Part shown: in pieces, positions 32,633 to 44,945 of the stretch
Position numbering within the stretch: the stretch's first letter is position 1
How the letters are laid out: every line of letters begins with the position of its first letter
Source: Rhizophagus irregularis
Lineage: Eukaryota > Glomeromycota > Glomeromycetes > Glomerales > Glomeraceae
Direction of reading: 5' to 3'
Assembly: GCF_026210795.1 (NCBI RefSeq)
Contig: NC_089438.1
Location: 4,671,501 to 4,735,500, forward strand
Length of the DNA: 64,000 bases
Translations under genes and position numbers: made by a program
The notes under the pieces: generated by a model
Database searches by the model: none
Seen by the model: only the letters and a program-made list of their open reading frames with translations
Told to the model about the DNA's origin: nothing

Positions 32633-34010
32633 TTTGTTTTATATTTTATTGTAAGGATTTTTTTTAAAAAATTGTACGTAAGGATTTTTTTCTTTTTTCT
32701 TTTTTGTACGTATTGTATGTGTCTTATTTATATGAAGAAGGAAAAATAAATGTTTATATATTTATTAAAATATATATGATTCTTTTTATATCATATAATA
32801 TCTAAATAATATTTAAATAACATACATCATACTTTATCATGAATGAGATAATATTAGTAATAATAAATCAATTTTGCGGCGCAGATAAAATTCAGATACC
32901 AAACGTTTAAAATACTGTACTGAAATACTGTTACAATATTTGATATATTCTTAATAATTTTGATGTGTAAATATCTTGTCAGAAGAACTGGGAATTCAGA
33001 AAGTATTTTTTTTTTACGTGACGGACCCTCGTGAAAATTTATCACTTTTTTTAAAAGAAAAAAAAAAATATTGTTTACCGAAAATTTTCTAAATTTTCAA
33101 ACTGATCAAAAAAAATCACAAGATTAAAAAGATTTTTTAATTTGAGTCACAAAATTTTAATATTTACTTACGAAACTTCATTTATGAATATTTAAACTTT
33201 TGAAATTTTTGAAAAAATATTACATAAATAATAATTAATTTATTACTAAAAAAAGATAATGTAAGACTTTATTCTCAGATTGGTGTAGAACTTAGACTTG
33301 TGTGTGACTCGAATAAACTCGAGTAAAACTCATACGAATTTTTTGACTCGAGTTGACTCGAGTGCACGTGATCGGTAATGGTCAGAATTGTTGTAACGTT
33401 GACCTGCGTTACCATTAGGGGTAAAATAAAGCCAGAATTAAAATAATATGCTTTGACTCAAGTTGACTCAAGTGTATCTAATTTTGACTCAGGTTACTCT
33501 TAACTACTTGAGATGACTCATCCTGACACAATTCCAAGTTCGGTTAGTTTCAATATTACATTTATGTAGAAGTATTTGCTTTAATCAGTTAATCAGTTCC
33601 ATATTCATTTTTTTTTCATGTAAAAAAAAAAAATCTTTTTTAAATCTTTTTAAAACATCATTTTTTCAAGAAACAAAAGATTTTTTTTTTCTTTTGAAAA
33701 ATTGAATTAACTGATAATCTTCTGCTCGATTTACTTTACGCTAATGATATGTTATAATCAAATTTTATAATTATTCATATGAATTATATTTTTTTTAAAA
33801 AAAAAAATAAATATATAAAATGATTTAAATATAATAATTTATTGACAAGTTAAAATTCGAATTATTTAAATTACAAACTAAGAATTTTGAAAGATATTAT
33901 CATCTTACTACTCTAGTCTTAGTGTTTAAATAATTTTCAATAATAAATAAATAAAAATAATTTCAAATGTAATAAATTTTATTATTTGTACGTATATAAT
34001 TCATCACTAT
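32633..34010. other. Intergenic DNA with ACTCGAGTTGACTCGAG-type repeats
   Basis: Presumed H2A promoter near 32640-32750 (long T runs). 33300-33530 carries repeated TGACTCGAGTTGACTCGAGT and TGACTCAAGTTGACTCAAGT phrases with a CACGTGATCGGTAA motif between them; these may be remnants of a small element. No gene is seen. Confidence 0.4.
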
Positions 34011-36271
34011 TTAAATACCTATAAAAAATAAATAAATAAATATTTAAAATTTAATTAATTTAAAAAGCTAAATAAAAGTCAAATGAAATTTAAACAAAAG
34101 AATGCTCACTATCAGGAAGTTCAAATTCATCTTGCTCTTCTGAATGAAAATTTGGATTATTGTAAATTTCATCCTCATCTATAAAATATATATTTGAATT
34201 AAAAGAAATTTTAAATATAATGTAATATAAGTAATTGTCTTACATACCGTTATCATTAATACTAAGTATCTTTGTTTTCTTTTCTATTGTTTCAATCTTA
34301 TAATCATTTTGAGTATCTAAAAAAAATTAAATTAAATTACGTTAATATTATAAATTTAAGATAATTTTTTTATCAAACATTCTTTAAACTTTTTAAATAT
34401 TTTAAATAATTTTTACTATTAGTTAAATAATTTCTAATTTTATAAGTTAGATTTTCAAAATAAAACAAATAATATGAATAAAATTAACCTTTAAGTATGT
34501 TATATACTTTTGATGTATTATTCTTCTGGCTGTTCGATTTATCAAAATCACTAACTGAAAAATTAAAATAAATTAGTAATTATCTTATTATAATATCATA
34601 TATACAATATTAAATTAACAATAACCTACCATTATCAGGGATATAAAATTTATATGATTTACTGTGAAATGCTTTAAAAAGTTTAAATATATTATTACGA
34701 TTAATCATTTGTGAAATAAATAAATAGGATTTGTATAATTTATATATACCTTCTTGTTCTTCTATTATAATATTTAAATTAAAAAAAAAATAAACATTAT
34801 TAATTAAATATATTAATACACTATTTAAACAATTAACAAAATGCAATAAATACCTTCTGTTGCATTTTTTGGTTCAGGAAGTCCTTCAAATTGATGAAGT
34901 TTGCTTTATTACTTTCTATCTCAAAATTGTTACTTTCTTCCGACTGAGTTAATGATTCATTTGATTCATTCTGATAAAATAAATTAATTTCATGTATTTT
35001 ATTCCAAAGTGTATTACTATAAGGTCTTTTTGATGGATCAGCATCCCAACATTGTTTCATTAAATTTTTATATTCTAAAGGAGTTCCTGGTACAATTTTA
35101 GGTCTCATACCATTAACAATATTCATTGCAAGATCATAATCATGTTCATAATCAATAAATGGTGGTTGTCCTGATGAAACTTCCCACATAAGCATTGCAA
35201 TACTATAAATATCAGATTTAAAAGTCTGTTCTTTTCCAATAATAACCTCAGGTGCTATATAAGGAAGATTCCCATATATACTTTTTAATGGTTTATCTGC
35301 AGGTCCACAAAATCCAAGATCACTAATACGGAATACTTCACCAAAATTATACAGTATGTTTCCAGAATGCAAATCTCTATGAATTGCATTTTCTACATGA
35401 ATTTTTAAAAGTGCATCTATTATATCAACAGCAATTTTAATTCTTTCTGTCCATGTAAGTTGATTATGATTTTGTTGTAAATATTTTCTTAAATCTATAT
35501 CCATTTTATACATTACAAGCATATAATTTCCATTTGATGGATCTTTTGTTAAACCAAAACATGGGACAACTTCATTAAATTTATTGCTTATATTTAAATG
35601 TGATTTAGCCTATCAAAAAAATGCATTTAAATATTAAAATTAAAAATATTAACAATTAACTTGATAAACATTTTTAAATTACAAACCTCTTCAAACCAAC
35701 TTTGACTTGTACTTTCAACACCTTCTAATTTTTTAAATACTACATCATGTTCTCCAAATCTTTTTAATTGTTGCCCTTCAGTATCCCATTCATCATATTT
35801 TCCATCAATCCAGTTTGCTGTATAAATTTCTGAAAATCCACCTTTTGTTAAATAATTAATATTTTGTAAATTAATATATGGAATCCATTCTATTATTCCA
35901 TCTGGTGCACGTGATTTAATTTGACATTCTTGTATTAAATTATCAATTTCATCATTTTTAGATGTCCAATTTGAAAAATTTGCCTTTAAATAATTTCGAA
36001 TACAATGTTCACAATATGTTATAGCTAAACATTCTTGATTACAATTTTTACAAACTTCTTTTGTTCCTTCATTACGATTAATTCTATTTTCATCATAATT
36101 ATGATTTAATAATTTTATTGCTACAGATTTATCATTTTCTGTAAGTGATTTCTCAGCAAGAAGTGTTTGTTTCAAAAATTCATATTGTTTATGGATATCA
36201 TCATAAATATTATAATCTATTAATGATATTGCTCTAATAAGTGCTGCATGAGCTTTATAATTAGAAAACAT
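34011..36271 (-). CDS. TKL-type protein kinase, paralogue B (probable linker frameshift)
   Basis: Exon 1 is 36271-35687 and exon 2 is 35609-34854. Small 3' exons recognised by homology to paralogue A lie at 34761-34750, 34671-34630 and 34554-34489, with acidic tail DEDEIYNNPNFHSEEQDEFE near 34170-34110. The N-terminal Cys cluster (CKNCNQECLAITYCEHC) and the kinase core are intact: YLTKGGFSEIYTA, VVFKKL, IHRDLHSGNIL, SDLGFCG, YIAPEV, WDADPSKRP. After the core a small deletion relative to A puts the end of exon 2 in another frame (FINLKDFLNQKMQQKVF in place of KLHQF...EPxNATE). The exon equivalent to A 5853-5806 has lost its splice site. The core kinase could still function; the conserved tail probably is not made. 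Confidence 0.75.
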
Positions 36272-38020
36272 AATAAATATATAATAAAGGTATCAAACGT
36301 TTTTATTTTTTTGAAAAAAAAGGAAGTTGGTGTCTTTACTTCGAAATTCGTGATACAAAAACTAAGGCGTAAATGTACTTACTACCTAAATATGATGTAC
36401 AAAAACTTAAAATGTTACACATTAATTCTTGGTCGCACAAAGCAATTTCAGCAAAGAGATATGTGTAACTCATATTTAAAATTAATAATAATTTTAATAT
36501 AAATATATATAAATCAAAGGTTCAATAATCTTTAGTTATTAGTTTAGTTACTTTGGAAAATTTATCAATGACTAGATGAAATACTAACGAAATTAAAATA
36601 ATATTATTAACATTGATCATCAAAATCGGCAGCACAAACTTAAAAGTTTACATATTATTTATCTTTATGATATTACTACATTTATTAAATAGTTGATTAT
36701 TTTTCTTTCGTTGAAATTTGATTATAATTTAAGTTAAGTAGTGCTTTGTTTTTATTGGTAATGTAACTTAACAAAAATTATATTTAATAATAATAGTTGC
36801 AAAAAATTTATCTTGCTCATACCATTTGTTAAAATTTTTGAGATTCAAACATTTAATATTCATTCAACAATTTCATTTTCCTACATAAACTCTAAGAATT
36901 TGTTTTTAACTATTAAATTCAATTATTTCTTTGTATGTTCTGTAATAATAAATAGAGAAATAGCAGGTCTTACATCCTTACCAGTACCGAGCTTGAAGAA
37001 TAACTAAAGACTATTATTTCTTTTGACATTGTCTGTATATTAAAAGAAATGAGGAAACAATAATAAGTTCATTTAATAAAAGAAAGTAAATTATAATTAT
37101 ATTATTACAACGCCTTCAAGTGACATAAATATACGTATATATTTTTATAAATTATAATAAGTCTAAATCTACAATTAACTAGTAGGTAATTTTGGAATAT
37201 AATTATGCATCATCTTTCGATAATTGAATAATTTACTATTGCCAATTTTATTATCATTTTTTTCTGACTTTTTGAACTTTTCGGTAAAATAATTCTCATG
37301 ATCATTCTATTTATCAAAGATGATTCTTCTAAAGACGTACTCTTTAAGTTTTGATTTCTAAATATGAGAACGAAAATAGCTCTTAGGGGACTTACTAGGT
37401 CTCTATGAATAATATATATGTATGAAGATAATTCTTACTTTACTTAAATTATAAAGTAACAAAAATTTCCTTTTTGAGGCTAAACTACTAATAAATTTGA
37501 AGTAAATTAATAAATTTAATTTGCTTTAAAATAAGTAGTGTATATTTTTTAAATTAGAAAAAATAATTTGTTTATTAATTATAACTCGGATCATACGAAA
37601 TAATGTATATTTATTAATTAGTTTAATTACACAATTTGGTTAAAAAAATTTAATTGCAGCAATAATATGAAAATTATATAAGACCTTAATAAGACTTTTA
37701 AGTAACTTAATAACAGAATTCATACATTTGTTTTAAGCTACAATAGATATTGTGCTCATTTAATTAATTATGATCATTATTTCTAATAAAATCATGAAAT
37801 TTACTGGATTTTATGTACTGCTTCACAAGGTATTTACTGTTTAGAATACAAAAAATTTATTTCTATCATCTATTTCTCAAACTTGATTTAAATGCATGAA
37901 TCATTCGTACAAATAATCAAAACTTATCAATATTGAAAAAAATAAAAAAAGAAAAATACATTATTTCAACAGATAGAAAAATAATATCTAAGTTACTACA
38001 TAAGTATTTGGAATCAAAAT
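36272..38020. other. Intergenic AT-rich DNA
   Basis: Kinase B promoter flank, then about 1.7 kb with no recognisable gene, repeat array or RNA. Short frames at 36248-36502 and 36813-37007 have no protein-like composition. Confidence 0.45.
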
Positions 38021-40628
38021 TTAACCAACATACTCAGCTTTAATACGTTTTCCTATTTTTGAATATAAAAATGTATAAGTTTTTAAAAAGTGATATAATA
38101 ATAATACATAATTATTATATGTAGATTTACCATCATTTTGAGGTTGAATATTCGATTCTTCAATATTATGTTTTCTTGAGGTCGAAATCGATGTACCTTG
38201 TTGAGTACTATCCTTAGCAAAATCATTATTTTCCAAAGATGATCTAAGAAAAAGAATAAATAAATGTATAACGACAATTAATAAATATTTTCTTTACTGT
38301 TATAAACTATATAGCTGAATTAGTATCATTACATTTGAAAAATATCTTCATTAGATTTCAGTTCTACTGAATTATAATCTACTAACGAATAAATTTGTTA
38401 GAAAATACATAATATTTATAATTATATGCGTATAATAAAAATGGTACCATTATTTTGAGATTCATTATCATTATTAAAATTCAGTTCTTGTGAAGTATAG
38501 CCTAATGAATAAGATTATTAGAAATATTAAGTTACCCTAGAACAATCTATCTTATTCTGATTTATATTAATTTTTTCAAAAGTAATAAATAATGCACACC
38601 TTGTTTTTCATTAAATGCATTTATTGAAAATTCCAATGAATCCTTAGAAATTAAAGCACTTAATAGTCTACTAGTATAAATAGCTCCTGAATGTCGTTTT
38701 TCACTAAAGTCAGGGCCAAGCATCTTCATTTCAATTAATTCTAATCGTCTCTCTTCAGCTTGCTTAAATACCGCAAATTTAGTTGTATAATCATAATTAT
38801 ACCAACTAACAGATTCAAGAATTTCAAATATAAGGGGCCTTTTATTAGGATCAGAATTCCAGCATCTTTTCATTAAATTAGCATAAATTTCCGGAGTATC
38901 TTCTGTAATTAGAGGTCGTTCTCCATCAAGAATTTTATAAACAAGATCAGCATTAAGTTCGACATTAGCAAAAGGTTTACAACCTGTAGTAAGCTCCCAC
39001 ATAATCATACCCATACTATATATATCTGCTCCTTTTGAAAATTGAGAACCCTTAAATATTTCTGGTGCAATATAAGGTATTACTCCATAAATTTCATTAC
39101 TTGTTAAGGTGGAATTAGTATGTTGTGATAAATTGAAATCCCCAATTTTCCATAAATTTCTAGAATCACTATACTTTAATAATATATTTCCACTATGAAA
39201 ATCTCGATGTATAACATTTTTTTTATGAATAGAATGAAGTCTAAATATATAAAAAGAAATCAATAAATTCAAATAAGCAAAATAATGATTAAAATAATGA
39301 TCAATATATGTAAAATTTATACCCTTCTGAAATGTTTTGCAAAATAATTAATTTATCCATCCATGTTATATTTGCAAAATTTTTTTGCAAATACCCGTGT
39401 AAATTTCCACCATTTGCATACTCCATTACTAGCATATTGTCATTAAAATTTGGATCTTGTGTAACACCATATAATTTGATAATAGCGTCGAATCTACTAT
39501 AGAGTTGACTGTAAAGTTTTAACTAAAATTACAAATATGCATGTTAATTGAATTGAAAATAAAACATGCTTAAAAAATATAACTTTAATAATTACATCAT
39601 TAAGAAAGTGTTTACTCCCATCTAGTGAATCTCTATATCTTTTTAAAATAACAGGTCCATAATCAACAACATTTGCAATATAAATAATGCTAAAACCGCC
39701 CTCGGCTATTTCTTTAACATTATTAATTTGAGGATATGAAAACCATTTCGTAATTGGATTATATTTATCACCAAACTTATCTCTAATAAATTCATATATT
39801 TGTAATGAATTAAGTACTTTGTTATCTATATATTTATTAAAACTGGCAAGCATGTGAAATTTATTAGTATCAAGTCCTAGCAAAACATCTATGTCATAAT
39901 TCCCGCTAGTGGTATTAGCAATATCAGCAGTGGTAAATACTATTCTTTTGCATTTTTTACACTGTGATTTATCTGCGATTCCGAAAATAATATTTGTTGT
40001 CAAGCAATATCTACATCCAATATATATTATAAAGCAATTTGAACACAATTTTTGATGATCCGATATGAACTTCAAGTATCTACCACAAGTTATACAATCA
40101 TAAGAAACATCCCACCATGGTAAACAAAGTATTGGGATAGGCTTTTTAGTCAAAGATGAATCTATCCACTCACAAGAAATCAAAAAACAATCTGGACAAA
40201 ATATATAATTAATATAACTTATTGACTGATAAACTATATTCCCGCATAATTTACAACTTTCTTCCACTTTCTCTTCAGTATATTTAGGAGATGAAAGAGG
40301 AGAAACTATTTGCTTAAAATGTGAAATCTTAGAAATATATCGAGTATTATTTTCGCTTATATGTACATCCATGTACGTATTGATATCAGTTATCTGTTGA
40401 ACATATGTATTTAAACAATTGTTGCAGTACTTTTGTTCAGATAAAAGTGTTTTAAAATATTCATTCCCACAATTAATACATTCATTCTCTTCATTGTTAA
40501 AAGCAATAAACAAAATTGGTACGGGGCTAGATTTCAATTTTGGTGTTGGATCTCCATTATTATTTGTATTATTTGTATGTGGAACTAATGATCTACTAGT
40601 AGTAGTAGCATTGATATTGGATGAACGA
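38021..40628 (-). CDS. Cys-rich kinase, module 2 (DFN kinase), probably the 3' half of a fused gene
   Basis: Exons 40628-39596, 39522-39323, 39240-38600, 38501-38448, 38381-38333 and 38243-38021 join in phase to a TAA. The N-terminal ~240 residues carry repeated CxxC pairs (CINCGNEYF, CNNC, CKLCG, CPDC, CITCGRYL, CSNC, CRYC, CKKCKR), likely zinc ribbons. The kinase domain follows: EIAEGGFSIIYIA, VILKRY, MLVMEYANG, VIHRDFHSGNIL, DFN instead of DFG, PYIAPEIF, MKRCWNSDPNKRP. No ATG is available near the start of the Cys-rich part, where the neighbouring module has MEDSQD. The frame runs back to an acceptor at 40629 that is in phase with the tail exon of module 1. Hence a single two-module gene is favoured. 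Confidence 0.75.
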
Positions 40629-40716
40629 CTAAGATATTACATTATAAAAAATGATAATTAATAAATTTTTTATATAACTTATAATATTGCAAATTTGCAA
40701 TGACTAATTTAAATAC

Positions 40717-42998
40717 CTTTGAATATCATCTATATCAAAATCAAGTTCTCTTGTAAAATACCCTAAGAAAAATATTTTTTTTTAATGAATAAATTTTTTT
40801 CTTAAGAAAAATACAAACTTATTAAAATACCTTTAATATTTGATCTTTTTGTTAACGAATTGGGCTTTATATTACCTAAAATAATAAATATGACAACATT
40901 AATTACAAAATTTAAGTAATTTTATATATAGAAAGCTTATAAAATAAATACTTTGTAATAAGTTTATAGTAAAATTAGTATAGATAAGACCAGAATTAGA
41001 ATTTTCAGTAAATTCAGGACCAAGTTTCTTTAATTCTAATAGCTCTAATCGTCTTTTTTCAGCTTCATTAAATTGCTCAATATCTTCGTTTCTAAATAAC
41101 CAGAAGTAAGAAATTTCATAAATTTCATTTGCAGAAGGTCTTTTGGTAGGATTAGAATCCAAACATCTTTTCATTAAATTAGAAAAACATTTAGGAGTAT
41201 CATTCGTAATTTCAGGCCTTTTCCCATCAATTATTTCTAAAATAAGAGTTACATCATTTTTAACATTATCAAAAGGTCTACGACCTGTCGTAAGTTCCCA
41301 CATAATCATACCCATACTATATATATCAGATTCCTTTAAATATTTATTATATTTAAATATTTCTGGTGCAGTATAAGATATTATTCCATACATTTCATTA
41401 TTTGACAAAATATCATTTGCATGTCGTGTTAATCCTAAGTCTCCAATTTGCCAATGTTGATATGAATCAGATTCTGATAAAAATATATTTTTACTATGAA
41501 AATCTCGGTGTATAAAATTTTTTTCATGAATAACGCAAAGTCTAAAATAAGGAATAGTAATGTATTAAAATTAATAAATAAATATAATAAATGTAATATG
41601 TACCATTAATAGTAATAAAAAAATAGTACCCTTCCGAAATCTTCAATAAAAGATTTATTTTATCATGCCATGTAATATTTGTAAAATTTTCTCGAAGATA
41701 ATTATGCAAATTTTTTCCATTTGCATATTCCATTACTAACATATAGTCTTTTGATTCGGTATCTTGTGTAATGCCACAGTATTTAATAATAAAATTTTTG
41801 TCATAACATTGATAAAGTGATTTTAACTAAATTACAAACATATTTTGTTAATAAATATAATATATTAAATAATACAATTTAATTTAATTTTAATAATCAA
41901 GTATAATGTCATTTATCAATAAATAGTTACCTCATTTAAAAATGTTTTGATATTTTGCGAAAAAAATTTCTTTACAGCAACTTCTTTATTTTCTTTCAAC
42001 CAAGTTGCTTTATAAACTATACCAAATCCTCCTCTTGCTATTTCTTTAAAATCTTTAATTTGAGTATATGGAATCAATTCCATTATTGGTTGTATGTTAT
42101 TTACAAGTTCATTTTCAATAAAGTTATAAAACCATACTTGATTTTTATTATAATAATTTATATAATTGGAAATTGCATGATAATTATTAGTATTAAATCT
42201 CGTATAATAAAGAAACTCGTCTACGTCATAATTCCCACTGCCAATATTTGGGATATTAGTATCAATAGTGGTCGTTCTATTACACTTTTTACATTGTGAC
42301 TCTTCCGTAATTCCAAAAATAATATTTGTTGTTAAACAATATCTACATCCAATAAAAGTTGTGTAACAATGTGAACACGATTTTTGACAATTAGATACTA
42401 ATTTTAGGAATCGTTTACAAACTATACATATACCTTTAGCATCCCACCATGGTAAATAAAGAATTGGAATAAGTTTTTTAGTAAGAAATGATTCTACCTG
42501 CCCAAAAGAAATTAGAAAATCAACATAACTAGTTTCTGAATGATAAACTGATTCCCCGCAATCACATTTTATTGTAAGTTTTTCAATCTCCTTCTTATAT
42601 TTAGGAAATGATAAAGGAGAGATTACTTGTTTAAAATATGAAATCTCCGAGCAATGTTTGCACCATTCTTGAATGTTCCCAGTACAAAGATCTGCTTCAT
42701 GTTCAATACATCGAGTTTTATTTTTACTTATATGTACATCCAAATATGTAGCATTGTCACCGATTGTATCTTTAATAAATTTAAATAAACACTTTTTACA
42801 ATATCTTTGGCTAAATAAAAGCGTCTTGGAATATTTATTCCCACAATAATTACATTTATTATCTTTATTATTAAAGGGAATAAACAAAATCGGTATAGGA
42901 CTAGATTTTAATTTTGGTGTCGGATCTTCGTTATTTGTATCTTGACTATCTTCCATGATTGTTTTTATATTATTTGGGAAAGAAAAGCTTTGATACAA
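40717..42998 (-). CDS. Cys-rich kinase, module 1 (5' half of the probable fusion)
   Basis: ATG at 42998, or the more family-like internal ATG (MEDSQDTNNEDPTPKLKSSP) at about 42956. Exons 42998-41931, 41826-41630, 41541-40952, 40875-40831 and 40762-40717. The N-terminal half has the same CxxC ladder as module 2 (CNYCGNKYS, CKKC, CKHC, CIVCKRFL, CSHC, CRYC, CKKC). The kinase domain has EIARGGFGIVYKATW, VAVKKF, MLVMEYANGKNLHNYL, FIHRDFHSKN, GDLGL, SYTAPEIF and MKRCLDSNPTKRP; catalytic residues are present. There is no stop after the last tail exon (GYFTRELDFDIDDIQ): its phase-2 end joins module 2 at 40628. Role: probable signalling kinase of a lineage-expanded family; substrate unknown. Confidence 0.78.
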
Positions 42999-44069
42999 TG
43001 GAAAGATTAAATATGTTTTGACGTATATATAGTCAAGTTATCGAATATTAATAAGTACTAGTTCAAATTAAAAGAAGATTCTTTGAATTCTATAGAATTC
43101 TATAGAATTCTATGCAATATTAAAAAGCGGAAAAAGTTTTTTCTAAACTTCCATGGAAATATAGCCACTAAATATATTTGTACATGTTTTGTAATACTAA
43201 AAATTTGTGTGCGAAATTGCCGCAGCAAATTATCGCAGTTTATAACATTCAACATTAAAAATTACGGAAAATTTTTTTTTTTTATTTAAAGTTCTAGATT
43301 TTCATGGAAAAGTTCTCTTTATTTGAATTATATAGAATTCTATGTAACATTGAAAAGAATTCTTTTACGGAAAAAATTTTTTATTTAAAGTTCTAGACTT
43401 CCATGGAAATGTTCTTTGATGTTCATACCGCTAAAATTAGATAAATTTGGATGATCACCTTTTTCTTGTTTATGTGGTCGCATAAAATTTTGACGAACGA
43501 TTAAATTTCCGATAGTCCTAAATGTGGCTACCGGTCTATGACAAGCTAACCTGGATTGTGAGGTTTGTAATAATATAAAAAATGATCGAGGAGTAAAAGA
43601 TACTGATATTTACGAATAACGTTACACAAGCATTTTGGCACTTTTTAATATAAATAAAATAATTTCAAAAATGTTTGTGTAATTCTTTCCATTAATAGTA
43701 ATTATGTCATAAATTAAAAATAATAAAAATTTGGTTAAGTGTTTGGATTTAAAACGTGATTGCTTATCAGTTATCTTGATTAAACAAGTTTATTCAAGCC
43801 ATTTACCAAATTATAGTTAATACCAAATGACAATCGATTTTTTGATTTACCAATTTTGTCGTCTGTATCATGGCTAATTTCGATATTTTCGGCATTTTTT
43901 TTTTTTTTTTTTTTTTACAAAAACACATTTCCCTATTCATTAATTATTATATTTGTTGACTTTATAAAATCATTGTGTCTTTTTTTATAACGATAAAGTT
44001 GTCCTATTATAAGCACTCATATATTATATTGTATTATTTCCATAATTAACCTTCTACGATACTTATTAT
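42999..44069. other. Intergenic DNA with short direct repeats
   Basis: 43081-43112 has tandem AGAATTCTAT copies. 43115-43165 and 43355-43415 are diverged duplicates (GGAAAAAxTTTTT..CTTCCATGGAAAT). A T23 run lies at 43896-43918. No gene is seen. Confidence 0.45.
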
Positions 44070-44945
44070 ATGGACAGTAAAAGCAAAAAAAATATTGTCC
44101 TTTGTGGTCGCTCTGGAGATGGAAAATCATCTATTGCCAACATGCTAATTCAAGGAGACGTTTATCGAGATAGTGAAAACGATTTTAGAATTGGTAATAG
44201 TGCTAAAGCAGTAACAGAATATTTAACAGCCATATCTAATGAAAAGTTTGTTGTATATGATACAATTGGATTAGGAGATTCAACTGGTAGTGATGAAGCC
44301 ATAAAAGCGATAAGAAATTTTTTTTCTATGGGTAAAATTCCATTAAATTATATATGTTATGTTAAAAGAAGTAGGAGTCTCAAAGACGATGTTCGTTTAT
44401 TCGAAACATATAGAAAGATCTTTGGGGATGGAGAGAAAAATTTCGTCATTATCATCACTCATAGTGGACCAGAGTGGGCCAAGGAAGAGGAAAATGTTAA
44501 ATTAATAAAAGAACAACTTGGTAACTATCCAGTTATATCAGTCGATTTTCCCTGTAACGAAAATGAAAAATACACCTTGGTTGATCGAAAGCAAAGAGCA
44601 GAAAGTCTTGAACATTTATTAAATGAATTTTCAAAATTAGAATATAATGGAATTGAACCAGAGGTTCTAAGTCCATCTCAAAATATTGAGAATAATATGG
44701 CAGGATATTTCAGTTTCGTACCAGTTGTTGGTTCAGTTTATCAACTGACTGCATCAGGTTTTTATTATGTGACAGGAAAGGAAAAAACAGCAAGAAAACG
44801 TCTTCTCGATGGATCTTTAGGACTCGTTTGTGATGCTGCGGGTGTAGTGACTGGAATAGGTAAGCCTGCAGCGTTTATGCTTGTTAAAGATATAAGTTTA
44901 AGAGCTGTAAAAGTGGTAGTTATGGGAATAAATAAACTATTTTAG
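44070..44945 (+). CDS. AIG1/GIMAP-like GTPase with hydrophobic C-terminal domain
   Basis: A single-exon frame of 291 residues. G1/P-loop GRSGDGKSS at residues 13-21, G3 in YDTIGLGD near residue 70, and IIITHSGPEW near residue 130 as the G4-like strand. This is the TRAFAC-class AIG1/IAN/Toc-like fold. Residues ~207-291 form a separate Gly/Ala/Val-rich segment (FSFVPVVGSVYQLTASGFYY, then GLVCDAAGVVTGIGKPAAF), predicted to be helical and membrane-interacting. By family it binds GTP and may act at membranes in stress or immune-type responses; many copies occur in Rhizophagus. The start is the first ATG, 9 nt into an AT-rich flank with a TATTATATGG box just before it. Confidence 0.78.
   Translation: MDSKSKKNIVLCGRSGDGKSSIANMLIQGDVYRDSENDFRIGNSAKAVTEYLTAISNEKFVVYDTIGLGDSTGSDEAIKAIRNFFSMGKIPLNYICYVKRSRSLKDDVRLFETYRKIFGDGEKNFVIIITHSGPEWAKEEENVKLIKEQLGNYPVISVDFPCNENEKYTLVDRKQRAESLEHLLNEFSKLEYNGIEPEVLSPSQNIENNMAGYFSFVPVVGSVYQLTASGFYYVTGKEKTARKRLLDGSLGLVCDAAGVVTGIGKPAAFMLVKDISLRAVKVVVMGINKLF

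Noticed and set aside
36248-37007. Two plus-strand frames (84 and 64 codons) between kinase genes
   Set aside because: Composition is that of random AT-rich DNA, and one overlaps the kinase B start antisense.
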